DNA of 64,000 nt, from assembly GCF_023973825.1 (NCBI RefSeq), contig NW_027122950.1:124001-188000 (forward strand), in the 5' to 3' direction. Below, one piece after another: positions 39,387 through 52,429 of this stretch (within the stretch, counting starts at the first letter, position 1; the number at the start of each line of letters is the position of its first letter). The position numbers were made by a program, and so were the translations under genes. The notes below the pieces were generated by a model, which was given only the letters and a program-made list of their open reading frames with translations, had not been told where the DNA came from and did no database searches. Origin of the DNA: Plasmodium brasilianum. Lineage: Eukaryota > Apicomplexa > Aconoidasida > Haemosporida > Plasmodiidae.

Positions 39387-41776
39387 AGTGAATAATAAGG
39401 AATATGTTTACTTCTGTAAAGTAGTCCTTAATATGAAGTATTATTTTTAATATATTTGGTTATATACTAATTAAATAAAAACTGCTCATATTTTTTTTTA
39501 AGAACCAATATATACTTTGCCTTTTTGATATTCAACAGTCAAAATAAGCGTTCTTCTTTCTTTTGTGAATTTGCATGTTTTAATTTTTTGCAGTTTGCAT
39601 TAAAAGTATCGTTTGCGTTTAATAAAATAATGTGGATTCAAATATTTACATATCTTATAAAATAGTTTTTATGAATTGTATAAACATATACATTAAAATT
39701 AATATATAATAACAAAATTCATATAATTTTATTGAAGTGTAATAATTTATTCTAGATAAAAATGTTGCGTATACTTCTACTTTACATACTAATATAAAAT
39801 TATTACTTTTTCAATATATTATGGAAATTAATTATGATTTTTAAATTAATAATAAATGTTCCTTGCTTTTTATTTAATGAAAGGAATTGAATATATTTTG
39901 TTGCATTGATATGTAAATATATATTTATTAACTAAAGCGAAAACTTCACATTTATTCTGAAAAATGTATTCTATGAGAAATATATTATAAAACATATTTA
40001 TTATAAAAATATTTTTAACTAATCTTTTTTTTTTTTTGAATCATATAAATGTGAAATTATGAATATATAATAAAATAATTTCATTTTTAGTTATTAATTA
40101 TACATGTTCAGTGAATAGAAGATTCTAAAATTTTACAATTAATTGAAGATATAAAACTAATTATTATATGAATGTTTTCATAATAGGAATTTTAATTTGA
40201 TTGTGCAAAAAATATTTAAATGTGTATTATATTAAATATTAATAAATTAAAATATAATATACTGTTTGTATTTTTAATATCACTCAAAGTTTAAAGTATT
40301 AAATTTGATTATATATTAATGTATAATTTATATAAATAATTTTTCTTTATTTTTAATAATTGTAAATTACTAAAATTGTAATATATATACTGAATAAAGT
40401 TAAATTATGGTAGGGTTAATGTAAGTAAATATTCTTTTTTTAGAGGCATATATTAATATGCATGTGGTTTTGGGCATATTTTTGTTATTTTCTTATGTTT
40501 ATAAATATATAATGTAAAGAACTAAAATATTTTTTTAAAATGTATAGAAATGTATGTAATTTGTATTGACAATTACTAATTTTTTAATATTTAAGATTTC
40601 ATTTAAAAAATTAAAAGATAATAAAAACAAGAGTATACTTTTTTTTAATAGATCATTCATAAATATGTGCCATTTTTTTTTACTTGTTGATTAATATGAA
40701 ATAATGCCTATTTAAAAAACTTCTGTAAATTTTCATAAAACATTTAATTAAATAAGGGTAATGTATAGGGCTTCTTACATAGTGATGTTACGTTTAATTT
40801 TAATAATGTAATTTTATTTATTAAATTTGATTTCTTTATAGGTTAACATGAAGATAATAATGTACTAAAAATCTATGCTTTATATATAAATTATATACAT
40901 ATTATACACATTATTGATTAGACAATAAATTAATACATACTTATATTGTTTTCTGTGAAATTATATCTATGATCTAAAGAAAATGAAAAAACATATGTGG
41001 AAAATTTTACATAGGGTAACTAAAAATAATTGTAATATAAATTTTAATTAAAGATGTACTTTTTATTTATTTTAATATTAATATTATTGCATATTGTTAT
41101 AATATTTCTTCTGTATAAATAATGTGTACTCGGAATAATTTAGTTTGTATATATATGTATATTTTTTTTATATTTTTTATGTGTTCTTTTCGAATACAAT
41201 AGAAGAAAGGAATACAATTATTTTAATCTTAGGGCATTTGATTTAAAACAATGATATTTCTCTAAGGATAATTGTTAACCATGTTAAAAGATACTATATT
41301 CCCTGCCATAAAAATTTTTATGTTGACATACTAAATTACATTATGGAGAAACATGAATATGTATATCATGTAATTTATACTAATATTCTTTTTGTTTATA
41401 ATATGTTTATCTAAGCTGATTCCAGGATGAATAAAATAATATGAACATTAAAATTACGAAGAATGTACAGTATATATACTTAACATTTATATATTATTTA
41501 GGAATATATAATATATATAGAAATATAATGTAGATATATTTTAAGATGGAATTTATATGAGCTTTATAGAAGAAAAACATTAGTATTATTCTAAAAAGAG
41601 AAAAATAAGTTCAAAGAACAGAATAGAAAGGATACCATATTAAAATGTTATAAATATTTTTTGATGATTGTTTACTTATAACATAAGCATCAAGGTTTAT
41701 GGGTTCACGTGAATATACTTTTATAAAAATGTTAGGTCTTAATTGATATATGCATTATAACTTTGTATACACATTT
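39387..41776. other. Intergenic DNA between fam-l-like gene and pir remnant
   Basis: The first 130 bases are 3' flank shared with the other fam-l-like genes. No gene was seen beyond that. Short patches such as GGCATATATTAATATGCATG near 40445 are near-palindromic AT-rich DNA. Confidence 0.6.
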
Positions 41777-42400
41777 TATAGGTTATAATTTTTATAGTAT
41801 TTAAAATAATTTTCGTGTGGATCGAAATAATTATCTTCGTAATAATAACCCATCAATTTTATATATATCTATTATGTAATTTATTAGGACAAGTGAAGAA
41901 ATTTACATACTCATAACTTTTATTTCCATTTGAAGTAGTACATTAATATGCGGTTTTTTAATATTTAAAATATAAGTGAAAATATATCTTTTCTATTATT
42001 TTTTTAAATTCCTGAAAATTCATACAAATAAAATTATAAAAAGAGTTATATACAAAGAATTCATTACTAATATAAAAAAGCAAATCCATAAGTTTATTAA
42101 TAATTTTTTATACATACAGTTTTTCCTATTATATTCTAAATTATTTCTCTAATTCATAATATGTGCATTATTTGTAATAAAAACTATAATTTTTACGTAC
42201 TGCACACTGATTTACGTTGTATAATTTCTTCAAATTTCTAGTAATTTTGTTTAATAAGTTTCAAGGTATGTTTTTGTAAGAGGATATAATTAAATATAAT
42301 GATTAAGAATTGTTAATTGTACCTTGCTCATTTAAGTGAATATACAATTTTTCATATATTTTGTATGAACACAAATAGTTTTAAAGTATCATCTTGTAAA
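41777..42400 (-). pseudogene. pir pseudogene, mostly deleted
   Basis: On the minus strand two separated parts of a pir gene can be read. The left part of exon 2 (about 42375-42150) gives SYKIYEKLYIHLNEQG, then YKNIP, a stop, NLLNKITRNLKKLYNVNQC and KNYSFYYK, which follow the pir N-terminal pattern up to the 'F-x-Y-W' region. The exon 3 part (about 41855-41777) gives GYYYEDNYFDPHENYF and ends in TAA, resembling DDYYYDDPHMRHF in the intact pir at 15.4 kb. Most of the ectodomain and the membrane span between them is missing, and there are several stops. The order and strand fit a single gene that lost its centre. Confidence 0.6.
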
Positions 42401-44409
42401 TTTAAAAGAAAATAATAGATTGTGCAAATTAAATACTTGTCTTGAGAAATTTGGTTATCTAACGTTTAACGCAAAATAACCAACTTGAGGTAGAGTTCAA
42501 TAAATAATGTTTTCTTAAAAATAAATGCAAATATATTTGATTATCAATTTTAAAAACGTTCTATATTGCCTAAATTTATAATAAAAAAAAATAAATTAAG
42601 TACAAATGCATTTGAATATAAAAAAAATTTAGATAATCTACTGATATATAATGGAATTGCTATTAATATAAATTTAACAAATATATATTAATAAGAACAT
42701 CTTGTAAATAATATTTTATGCTTACATTTTAATATTACAGTTTAAGTATACATTTATATCTTTATAAAAATATTATAAAAATTAAAAATATGATATAACA
42801 TTTATATAGTATAATTACCTTGAAAATAATTATTTTATAAAATTTTAGGAGGTGAACTTTCTAGGTATTCTATAAATATAATAAAATATAATGAATTTTT
42901 TTTTAATTTAATTAAAATTAATTTTCATTATTAAATATAATATTTGTATAGTTATTCTTTTGGGTTTCCCAAGTTAATGCTTACTAATAAATGCTTTCAT
43001 TTATAAAATTTGTAAATATTTTTGAATATAAAAAAAGGAAATATATTTAGATTTTTAAATATTATATCCATTTTAATTATTATATATTTTTGTTTTTTTA
43101 GAAGTTGGATTAAATAAGGTTCCACTTTCATCGTTATTTAATATCTATATTATATATTAATATTTTGTACTTACAAAACAAAATATTATAAACCAGTAAA
43201 AATAATATATAATAAATAACTTATAATTCAATACATAAAAAATGTATATTAGCATAATGTATTAATAATGTTAACTTAATTGAATGATTTATTCATATTT
43301 TTAAAGTTAAATTCAATAATATATTTCTACCGTTCTTACTGTAGGAAACTGTCATAATTTTTTTGGTTTATGAATTTTATAATTTTAAACTTATATGCAA
43401 ATTTATGTGAATTAATATAATTAAATATTATTGTGCAAAATAATTTTTTTGCATTATTATTTAGATTTAAGTAATATTTTAAAAAAATTATCAATCACCA
43501 TTTTATTTTAAAAGTAACATAAATGATCCAGCAATTCGTATGTTGATAATATGTCAAAACGATGCTAAATATTTAATTGAGAAAGTATTAATAAAATATA
43601 AGTTAAATGAATATTTTTTTACCTTTATTTTATATTTCATATAGAATACAAAATTTATAAAAAAAAAATATCCTTGCATATATCAATTAAATAATTAAAA
43701 TATTTCTTTTTATTTATACTTATAAGAGAAATAATATCATATGATAAAAAATTTACTAATAAAAACATGTTAAATGTAAAAAGTATATCTTGCTTTTTTT
43801 TGTATACATATTTTTATCTAATAAAAAATATAAATTAATTTTTACGTTTAACATTATAAATACAGCGTTATGATATTTATACAATGTTATAAATTTTTTA
43901 ATATAATTCAGGAATAATAAAGTAAATTTTTCAAAAATATTTTGATTTTGAAAAATAGGAAAAATTTGATTTTTATTTTTTTATATATTTAAATGATTCT
44001 CATTTTATGATGATTTATACGTGGGGAATTTTTGTTTATATTTTATTTTATTTTTTTTTTTTGAATAGGTTGTAAAAAAATATCATTTAATTAACTTTTT
44101 CTTGTATATTTAATTTGTAAATTTTCGAATAATTATGAACGTAATATATTTATATAATTTCATTAGAATTTTTTTCTGTTTAAATTATATCGTAATAAAA
44201 ATATAATAATACATTTTTAAAGTGGATATATTTATTAGATTCTGTAAAATTCCGTATACACATACTTAAATTGAGTATTTAAGTAAAAGTAAAACATAAT
44301 AAGAAAAATATTAAAATAATAATTATAACATCCTTTGTTACTGGAATTATTTTATATTATTGTTAATTTTATCATTACTTAATATATTATAATATTAAAG
44401 ATCTGTATC
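42401..44409. other. Intergenic DNA upstream of exported-protein gene
   Basis: No gene seen. The final part is the promoter region of the gene at 44410. The TCTATA-rich motif found before fam-l-like genes is not evident here. Confidence 0.6.
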
Positions 44410-45226
44410 ATGGAACAAAAAATTAAGTCAAACTTGTTTATTAATATTGTTATGTTTATCCTTTTAACTTGGATATGCCATTTTTACAGTGATGTGGTAT
44501 AATATTATTTTAGGATATTTTTATTATTTACATTTTTCTGTTTTATTTTTAGCAAAATGTTTTTTTAACTATAATATTTAGTATTATTTTTAATAATTAA
44601 TATTTACTATGTTTTTCTAGAGCATATTTAATAATCCTTTGGAGCAGAAGAATAAAATTTGTAAAAAATCTGATATAAGAAATAATCGAATACTGGAAAG
44701 GTATAAACAGGAAATTGGTTCAAACGGAGTGGGGTTAAAACGAAAAATACCAAATAATAAAGAGTACGAAAAAAACAAACAACCTCATGCATGCCTGTCA
44801 ATTAATGTAGGTGGCCATGATCGCGCTAATGAAAATAAATCTTCTGCAAACTATGGAAGAAATACATATAATAAAAAAAGATTGGCAGATAAAATATATT
44901 ATATAAATAAAGTTAGGAATTCTGCAAATCTTGACATTGAGAATTTAAGAAGGAGTGTATATTATAAATATATTTTATTTATTGCTTTTTGTACCACGCT
45001 TGCAATTCTTGCTATGATTTTAAGTTATTATTTATGGAATAATAAATCTCTGATACAATTATTTTCAGGGGCAATTGTAAGTGAAGAAGAATTAACGTTT
45101 TTTTCAGTATTCACCTTTATGATTTTTTTTACATTTATTTATATGTTCTGGAAAGTTGTAAAGAAATATAAGATAAGGAAGTTAAAAAGTAAATTAAACA
45201 GAACGAAATATCCTATATTCATCTAA
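44410..45226 (+). CDS. Two-TM exported protein of a third subfamily, intact
   Basis: Exons 44410-44496 and 44621-45226 give 230 residues. The start context TCTGTATCATGG equals that of the 38.4-kb fam-l gene. Exon 1 (MEQKIKSNLFINIVMFILLT plus WICHFY) is the typical leader. Exon 2 has RILER at 52-56, in the PEXEL place with Arg fifth. A basic region of about 85 residues includes NKVRNSANLDIENLRRS. Membrane spans lie at about 145-167 (with CTT inside) and 187-207, with the tail WKVVKKYKIRKLKSK. Neither the fam-l (FETKKYS) nor the fam-m (FDGKHFHFEKK) core is present. The nearest relatives are the pseudogenes at 48.2 and 58.9 kb, so this is the only live member of its group here. It is presumably an exported membrane protein; its function is unknown. 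Confidence 0.87.
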
Positions 45227-46489
45227 ATATTCTCTTAAAAATATTTCAACTTATAATTTCCTTATTTATATAAACATATGACAAGCATACCTATAATTGC
45301 CTGTTTTTTTTTAAATACATATCCATATTCCTACAATTTTTTATTCGGAACACTAAAAATATACATTTTTAATTTTTTTGTAAACGAATATTTTAATATT
45401 TTCAATTTTTACTTTAAAGTATTGTGTAAACCTGATACATTATTATGCCTTCATATGCATATTTGTATATTTAAATGGATTCTTATTAATAATTTATAAA
45501 TGTGCGTAAATTTTAATATGAAAAAGAACAATTCAAAAAATTTTACTGAAACTGTGTTAATATATATTACTAACTGTACAAATCAGCCTTATTTTTATTT
45601 ATACATTCTCTATTAAATGATTATTTGTTGATGAAATTAAAAAAATGTTTTATTAGTTTTAAATAAAATATATATATACGCTCTGTTTATCATGTGAAAA
45701 TATGAAGTTAATGTGTTTTGTTATATTCTTATATGTTCCTTACCTTTGTTTTTTTTACTTAATAAATTAGCATAATACTTGTTTTACAAATTAAGCTTTA
45801 TGAGAAATAAGCTATAAATATTATTATTGTAGAATCCTTTTTAAAAGATGTTTTGTTTTATTTTTCCACTGTTTAAATGTGAATCCGAAAATATAGATTT
45901 AAAATATATTATGTTTTAGTGTGTATTATTTAAACTAATATATTAAGTTATTTATACTATATATTTACATTTAAATTAAGAGTTGAAAATATATATTAAT
46001 AAGCTATTAATCATAATAGCTGAGTTAATTCAATTTTGGTAAAATGAATAAATGTATATAATATAAAAAATTTATAAATAAATAAACTATATAGTTTTTC
46101 TTATTTTTATTCATTAAATTATTATAGTAATAATTTAAATGTAATCATATATTAGTGGATAAATTGAAATTCATTTTTATTATTATTATTTTTTTTTTAA
46201 TAGCCATATTAGAGTATACTACAACATGAAAAAACAGATTCATATAATTATATATTACATTAATTAAATGTTTACAATATTTTTAATGCTTGATTTTTAT
46301 TTTTCCTTAAAAAAAATAAAAAATACCATAATAATTACAAAGCTTATTAAAGTAGATGATTTCTATGTATATCATAAGTTTCATTCCGAACAAATAATTA
46401 GATTTTATATATATATATTATTTAGTGTAGTTGTATCAATAGTAATATAATAAGAAACATTAATCATACCTTAAATTTTATAGAGTGCA
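45227..46489. other. 3' flank of exported-protein gene and intergenic DNA
   Basis: No gene supported. Two open frames of 60-73 codons on the plus strand (45.28 and 46.27 kb) consist mainly of Phe, Ile, Tyr and Asn and lack splice structure. Confidence 0.55.
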
Positions 46490-47285
46490 AGAGGAGGAGA
46501 AATTAAGTCATGTTTTTATTTTTCATTATATATTGCAGTAGTTCCTATTCTATGAAGTGTTCTGAGTTTAGTAATGTACTAATTCATAGAGGATATATAC
46601 GCATTTTTGGAGTTTGAATTTAGGTATTTGTACAAAGATTTGATGTTTCAGTAGGTATAGGTTTAGCATAATTAGTTTTGTTTTCTATATTTGTAAATTT
46701 GGATGATGATATATGAAATTGGGCTTGAGGATCGAGTGTAGCTGCAGTCATACATATATTAAATTTATAAATTCGTCTTGAATTGGAGCTTTTTGTGGGA
46801 ATTGATCTTGAAATTTAGTTAATTGTTTTAAATTTTGATATTTCCTTTTTATTATGCTGTGTATTATTATGATATATACGTAGATCAAAGTTCTTGCATT
46901 CGGGAAATTTCTCAAATGTCTTAGGCTTACATCGCGGGAAATTTTTGGATATGGTAATATTAGATTGTTTTTATTGAATTTTTGAAAAATTTGTTCTTAT
47001 TTACTATCATCTCAATATATTCACTAATTTTACATGAATAATTACTATAACAAATATATGGTTAAGAACGTGCTTTATTAAAGAACATATATTTTAGTTT
47101 TGTTATTTTTTCTTTGCATAAATCTTATTATGAATACATTAATTCTAATATTTTTGTATGTTCTTCATCTAATTTAATAAGACATCTGCTATATATTTTT
47201 AGTCGTTTATAGAAATTTTGATTCCAGTCATTTAATTCCCCTTACTATTCTTTTTGTCCATATAACATGGAGGTATATTTTTATT
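46490..47285 (-). pseudogene. STP1/SURFIN-like pseudogene fragment
   Basis: On the minus strand a chain of coding-like pieces reads, from 47.23 kb down: DWNQNFYKRLKIYSRCLIKL followed by DEEHTKILELMYS; LCKEKITKLKYMFFNKA; YSCKISEYIEMIVNKNKFF; FEKFPECKNFDLRIYHNN; then a Thr/Pro/Gln-rich part with TLDPQAQFHISSSKF and KPIPTETSNL. This order (Cys-containing N-terminal domain, a short P-x-C segment, then a low-complexity linker) follows STP1 proteins and overlaps in type with the pseudogene at 26.9-29.5 kb. There are at least six stops and several frame changes, and only the N-terminal third is present. Limits are approximate. Confidence 0.62.
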
Positions 47286-48219
47286 CTTAGATAATTAATC
47301 AATTTTAACTATTTATTTTTAATTATTTATTTTAATATTTTTTATTAATTCTGTTAATATCTCATATAAAAATATAAGTTTTATTAAAAAACTTACATAA
47401 ATAAAATGATCTAATTATAAAAATTATCATTAAGAACTAATAATATGAATAAAACTTAATTAAAAATTATAATTTGATAAAATAATGAAACAAATATAAG
47501 AACATTATTTTTCTTATTTGCCTATAAAATATATATTTTTTTGTACAATAAATAGCAAGGATCTTATGATTCTGATTTATAAAATTTATAATTAAAGATC
47601 ATGAATACTAGTTTTATAATTAGTATAACAAATAAACTTGTATACATTTTTTTTTTTTGGCTTTTTAGTACTAATATTATTTTGATAATATATTTTAACT
47701 ATAATAGTTGTTTGTTATAAAATGTAATATTAACCAAAAACTATTATCCATGAGAAAACATTTAAAATAGAAATTATTTTCTTCGTATATATAACAATAT
47801 ATTACCAAAGATTTATACTTTATATATTTTATTTTATTTAAGTATTTTCAAATACTAAAATATAATATAATTTTTTTTTTTATTTTATTTTAAAAGAATT
47901 AATAAAATAATTATTTTATCACTGTACTACGTGAAATTATTAAATTATATAATTAAAATATTTATAAATGTGTGCATGTAATGTTATTCTTATTAATTCT
48001 TTTTTTTATAAATAACATTAAGGTCAAAATTTAGTAATAAAATTTGGGAGTTATTTTACTTTTTGCGATATTGTTAAATAGATTGTACATATATATATTA
48101 TCAATTTTTTATAAAAATAGAATAATAAAAAAGGTAATTAAGAAAAAAAAATATAGTATAACTTGTAAATGAAAGGATATTATGTTATTACCATTTTTAT
48201 CTTAAAAGGATTTATTACA
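47286..48219. other. Intergenic DNA upstream of a decayed exported-protein gene
   Basis: No gene seen; AT-rich, with long T runs. Confidence 0.6.
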
Positions 48220-49026
48220 ATGTTAAAAGTTTACATTATCAAACAGAAAAATATGTTATTATTTTTTATTAAAATTTGGACCTTTATCCTTTTAACTTGC
48301 ACATACTATTTTAGTAGTGATATTATAGAATGTTATAAATTAAAGATACCTTATTTTTTTGTTTTGTTACATTCTTAACATTTTTTATTAGTATGAAATT
48401 ATTTATCATTTAAATCGTGAATATTTAATTTGTTTTTCTAAAGTACCTTTCATAATTATTTGTATCAAAGGACGAATATTTATAGAAAATTTGGAACTAG
48501 TATTTATAGGCTACTAGTGGAGCATAAAAAAGAAAAGTTTTCAAATATTATATGGATAAAGGGAGATATGCCAAATTTTAGAGAATGCGAAAAAAAAAAT
48601 ATATCTACTAATAAAAAGGAGGCTTCAAGGAATAATAAATAACCATATAAAAGTCCATTAAATAATAGAGAAGATTATGGACTATATAGGGAAGGTACAT
48701 ATTTTTCATGTGCTGGAGGAAATATATATTTTGATAAAGGTACATCTAAGAAAAAATATTATTCAAAGAAAGTTAGGGAGGTTGCGAATGCTGATAATAA
48801 GTTTTTAAAAAAAATAAAACGAAGAAAAGGTGATAAGTATTTTGCCTTAATTATCTTATATTTATTATCTATTGCTGTAGCCGGTATCACAATAATTTTA
48901 AGTAAAAACGTAAGACTAGATGAGACGATGTATATTACAATAGTTGCATCATTATATATATTTCTTATATATTTTTTTGGGGGCATTTTTATATCTTAAG
49001 AAAAACTGAAAAATATAAATAGTTAA
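48220..49026 (+). pseudogene. Exported-protein pseudogene with both splice sites lost
   Basis: The relative is the gene at 44410. The exon 1 part reads QKNMLLFFIKIWTFILLT plus CTYYFSSDI. At the family's start position (48238-48240) ATG is now ATC, although an in-frame ATG exists at 48220. Where the donor GT should follow SSDI there is AT. Where the exon 2 acceptor should be CTAG it is CTAA (48439-48442). Exon 2 then reads STFHNYL and RKFGTSIYRLLVEHKKEK, so the PEXEL-like motif is RLLVE, which fits the canonical RxLxE. A TAA follows at 48640-48642. The frame continues through KKVREVANADNKFLKKIKRR and two membrane spans to a second TAA at 48997-48999, then a short tail to TAA at 49024-49026. 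With five separate lesions it is clearly dead, yet the reading frame of exon 2 has no indel, so decay may be fairly recent. Confidence 0.85.
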
Positions 49027-52000
49027 TACATATAAAAAGCGATATGTATAATACAATATATCCTTCTCTACGTACAGTAATATTTTATAACGAATAAAAT
49101 CTACAATTTCCTAATTGATATAAATAAATAAAAAACATATCTTTAATTTCAAAGATTTAATAGGTAAACCTGCAGGTGACAGGGATTTATGATACGTAAC
49201 AATGAAAAGTTACAATTTTAATTTTTTTGTAAATGTGAACGTTTTAATTCTATTCGCATTTTATTTTCATATATTTTCGTGCCTTAACGCAAAATTGCGA
49301 TTTATATGTATATTTTTGTATATAACAGAATTTTTTAAAAAAATAAATGTAGCTTGATACAAATACATAAAAGCAGAGTTTATATAATTTTATAGATTTA
49401 TGTTCCAATTAATATTCGTAAATGTAAAAAAAAAATAGACTGAACTCGTTTTTATCTTGCTTTAGTCTTAATTATTATATTCTGGAGTAATTAATAAATG
49501 TATAATTAGTCTTTTTAATTAATAATATAAGTGTCTTCTGAGTATGAAGAAAGGAAGTGAATAAGTATACTATTATTGTTTTATATATGTATATAAATAT
49601 ATACATGTAAACTTTCTTTTTTTTTTTTGTATATAAATAATAAATAAATTATTAGTTGAATCTATCTTTTAACTATACATTTTTTTTTTTTTACTTAAAA
49701 GATAAACTTATTTTATAAGTTCTAAGTATAAATATAAAAAAAAGAAAGCGAACGAAACTTACTGAATTAAATCATATAAATATCTTGAGTTAATATATAA
49801 AATATTTTTTATATATTTTACGTCTTTCTCTTTTTATTATTATAAAATAATTTGTTTAATCTATAATAAAAATTTCTTGTAAGGCACAAAAAGTTACACA
49901 ACCTTTATGATTTTTCAAATAGTAGAAGATAAATGATAAGAAGCCTTTTTTGTTTATTTTAATAATTTTATTCTCGTAAATTCTCATGTTGTATTATAAG
50001 TACAATTATATATTCTTATTGTGTAATCATCGTTTCTTGTTAATAGGGGGTTACACTATAGAATATAATATGAAATATTAGTTTCATTTTTGTTTTTTAA
50101 CTGTTTTTGTACCGTTCCCATTACTAACATTTATGTATAAGGAAAGGAATAAATATGTAGTTAATAAAATTGGTTATTTTATTTATGTTTGTTCTATGTT
50201 ATGTCCTGCATATTTATGGAATTATACATTTTATAATAAGTGCATTAATTAATTTAACATTATTTATTTATTCTTTTTTTTTTTCTCATTACCCTTATAT
50301 TAGTTAAATGTATATAAACTTGTATACTATGTGGTTGGCTTTATAAATTTTTTAGCGTAGAAGTTTAATTAAAAAAAATTATCATTAATAATGTGCTATA
50401 ATGAAATAAAAAAAGTGTTACTGTTAAAAAATATATCACAAAAATAGAAATTTCACTTATTTTCGTAATTAATTAATTATATATATTTATGGTGATATAT
50501 TTTTGTCATTATATTAACAATAATAGCATTGTTGAAAAGAAATAATAGGCTTATAGTAAATATCAATGGAAAAAGGCTAGTTAATGAAACAGTAGGAAAT
50601 TAAAATATTGTGCGACAGTATATATAGTAAGTTACCGATTATTTTAAAAAAATATACTGAAGTAAAAAAAGTTATATACCCAATAATTATATGGCATTAA
50701 TAGTATTATTGATTAGAAAAAGTATAATCGATTATTATAGAATATATATTCAATATAAATTAGTATTATATGTAATATTATACCTAGAAAAAATCAAATA
50801 GCGTTAGTATATATATATATTTAATAATATAAAACTTTTATGTTTTATAAATTTAATAAAGAACAAATTAAATATTTTAAGATTTAAGGTTCAGGTTATT
50901 TCTATGAAATATTAAAAATTTATTTATGTTGTTTTATTTTTAGTAGAACTTTTTAGTGGAAGATTATTAATTTTGCGCATTATTAAATTGTACCAATAAT
51001 CAACAGGATTCATATATATATTATGTTTTCATTATATATACATAATTTTGATTTAATTTTATAAAAATATATTTGGATATTTATGATAACATAAAGTGAT
51101 AACAAAAAATAATTTCTATTTTTATACTTGATATAATTAAAAAAATAAACCATTAAATATTTTTATAAAATAAAGGTAAAAAGAAAAAAGGTTTAAAAAA
51201 AATGTATATGGAATACAATGATTGAGAATGTAAAGATATTGACTTATTAATTTTAATGTATTATATTGATTTTATATATTTTTGTAATTTATTTGTTAAC
51301 ATACATATTAGAAGCTTCTTCTTTTACCAATTTTTAGGTGTTACAACATCCTTTATATTAAAAACTTTGTATAGTTATTTAAAAGAAATGTTTTCGAGAT
51401 CATAAAATCGCATAAAATATACTGAAGTTTTATTTTTATTAATACTACAAAATCTACATATAATATAATTACATGATATATATTATATCAATTTTTAACA
51501 TATTGAAATAAAATAATAATAATTTTTTTTTTTTTTTTTTGTTGAGTAATAATATTTTCTTGAATATAATATATTTGTAATTATTATCACCTATATTGTA
51601 ATTATAATAAGAGTAAAATTAATAAGATATATTATAATTTTCTCTTTATAGAACATATTTATATTATGTAGAAATAATAATTTTTTCTATTTGATCTTAA
51701 AAATATGTCTTTAATAGTACTCATTAAAACAAAAGAATATATTTAGAATTTTTATGAAAATTATATCGTATTAAGAATTAGTAAATTTTTAATATTCAAA
51801 AAAAAAAAAATTTATTATCCTTTTATATATCTTATATATATATACTTTTTGTTATTTTTATTTGTAATAATATATAGATGTCCATATTTCTGAAATTATA
51901 TTATTGTATTCAATGTTTTTATAATAATTTCATTGTTACCTTCTTTTTTATTAATATACTAATATATATGTTAATATATATTTATATACAAATTTAGAAG

Positions 52001-52429
52001 TAATAGGAAATATGAAAATTAAGTATTTCTAAACATTTTATTAAATAAAAATCAGCTGTATTCCAATTTATATACAAAATATAATATTGTAAAATTGTTA
52101 TACAAAAATATAACTCCGTTAGTAGATTTCTTTTAAATTTATACGTAAATTCATAGATTGTTTTGTAAATATATATTTTATTTTATTATTATATAACAGT
52201 TTATAAATAAACGTATTTCTTTAGACAGATACTAATGAATATTTTATATAATCAAAAATATTTCTCATAAATTTATATATCTTTTCTATTGCTTTTATTG
52301 AAAGAATAATTAATATTATTTAACTTTTAGAAGAAACTCTCCAATAAAACTGTATAAAATTAAATTTTCTACATGATATTAATGTAAATATTCATAATTA
52401 TTTTATGCATAAATATAAGTATACGATTT
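49027..52429. other. Long intergenic AT-rich stretch
   Basis: No gene or remnant recognised in 3.4 kb. It contains poly(T) runs and AT microsatellites only. Confidence 0.55.
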
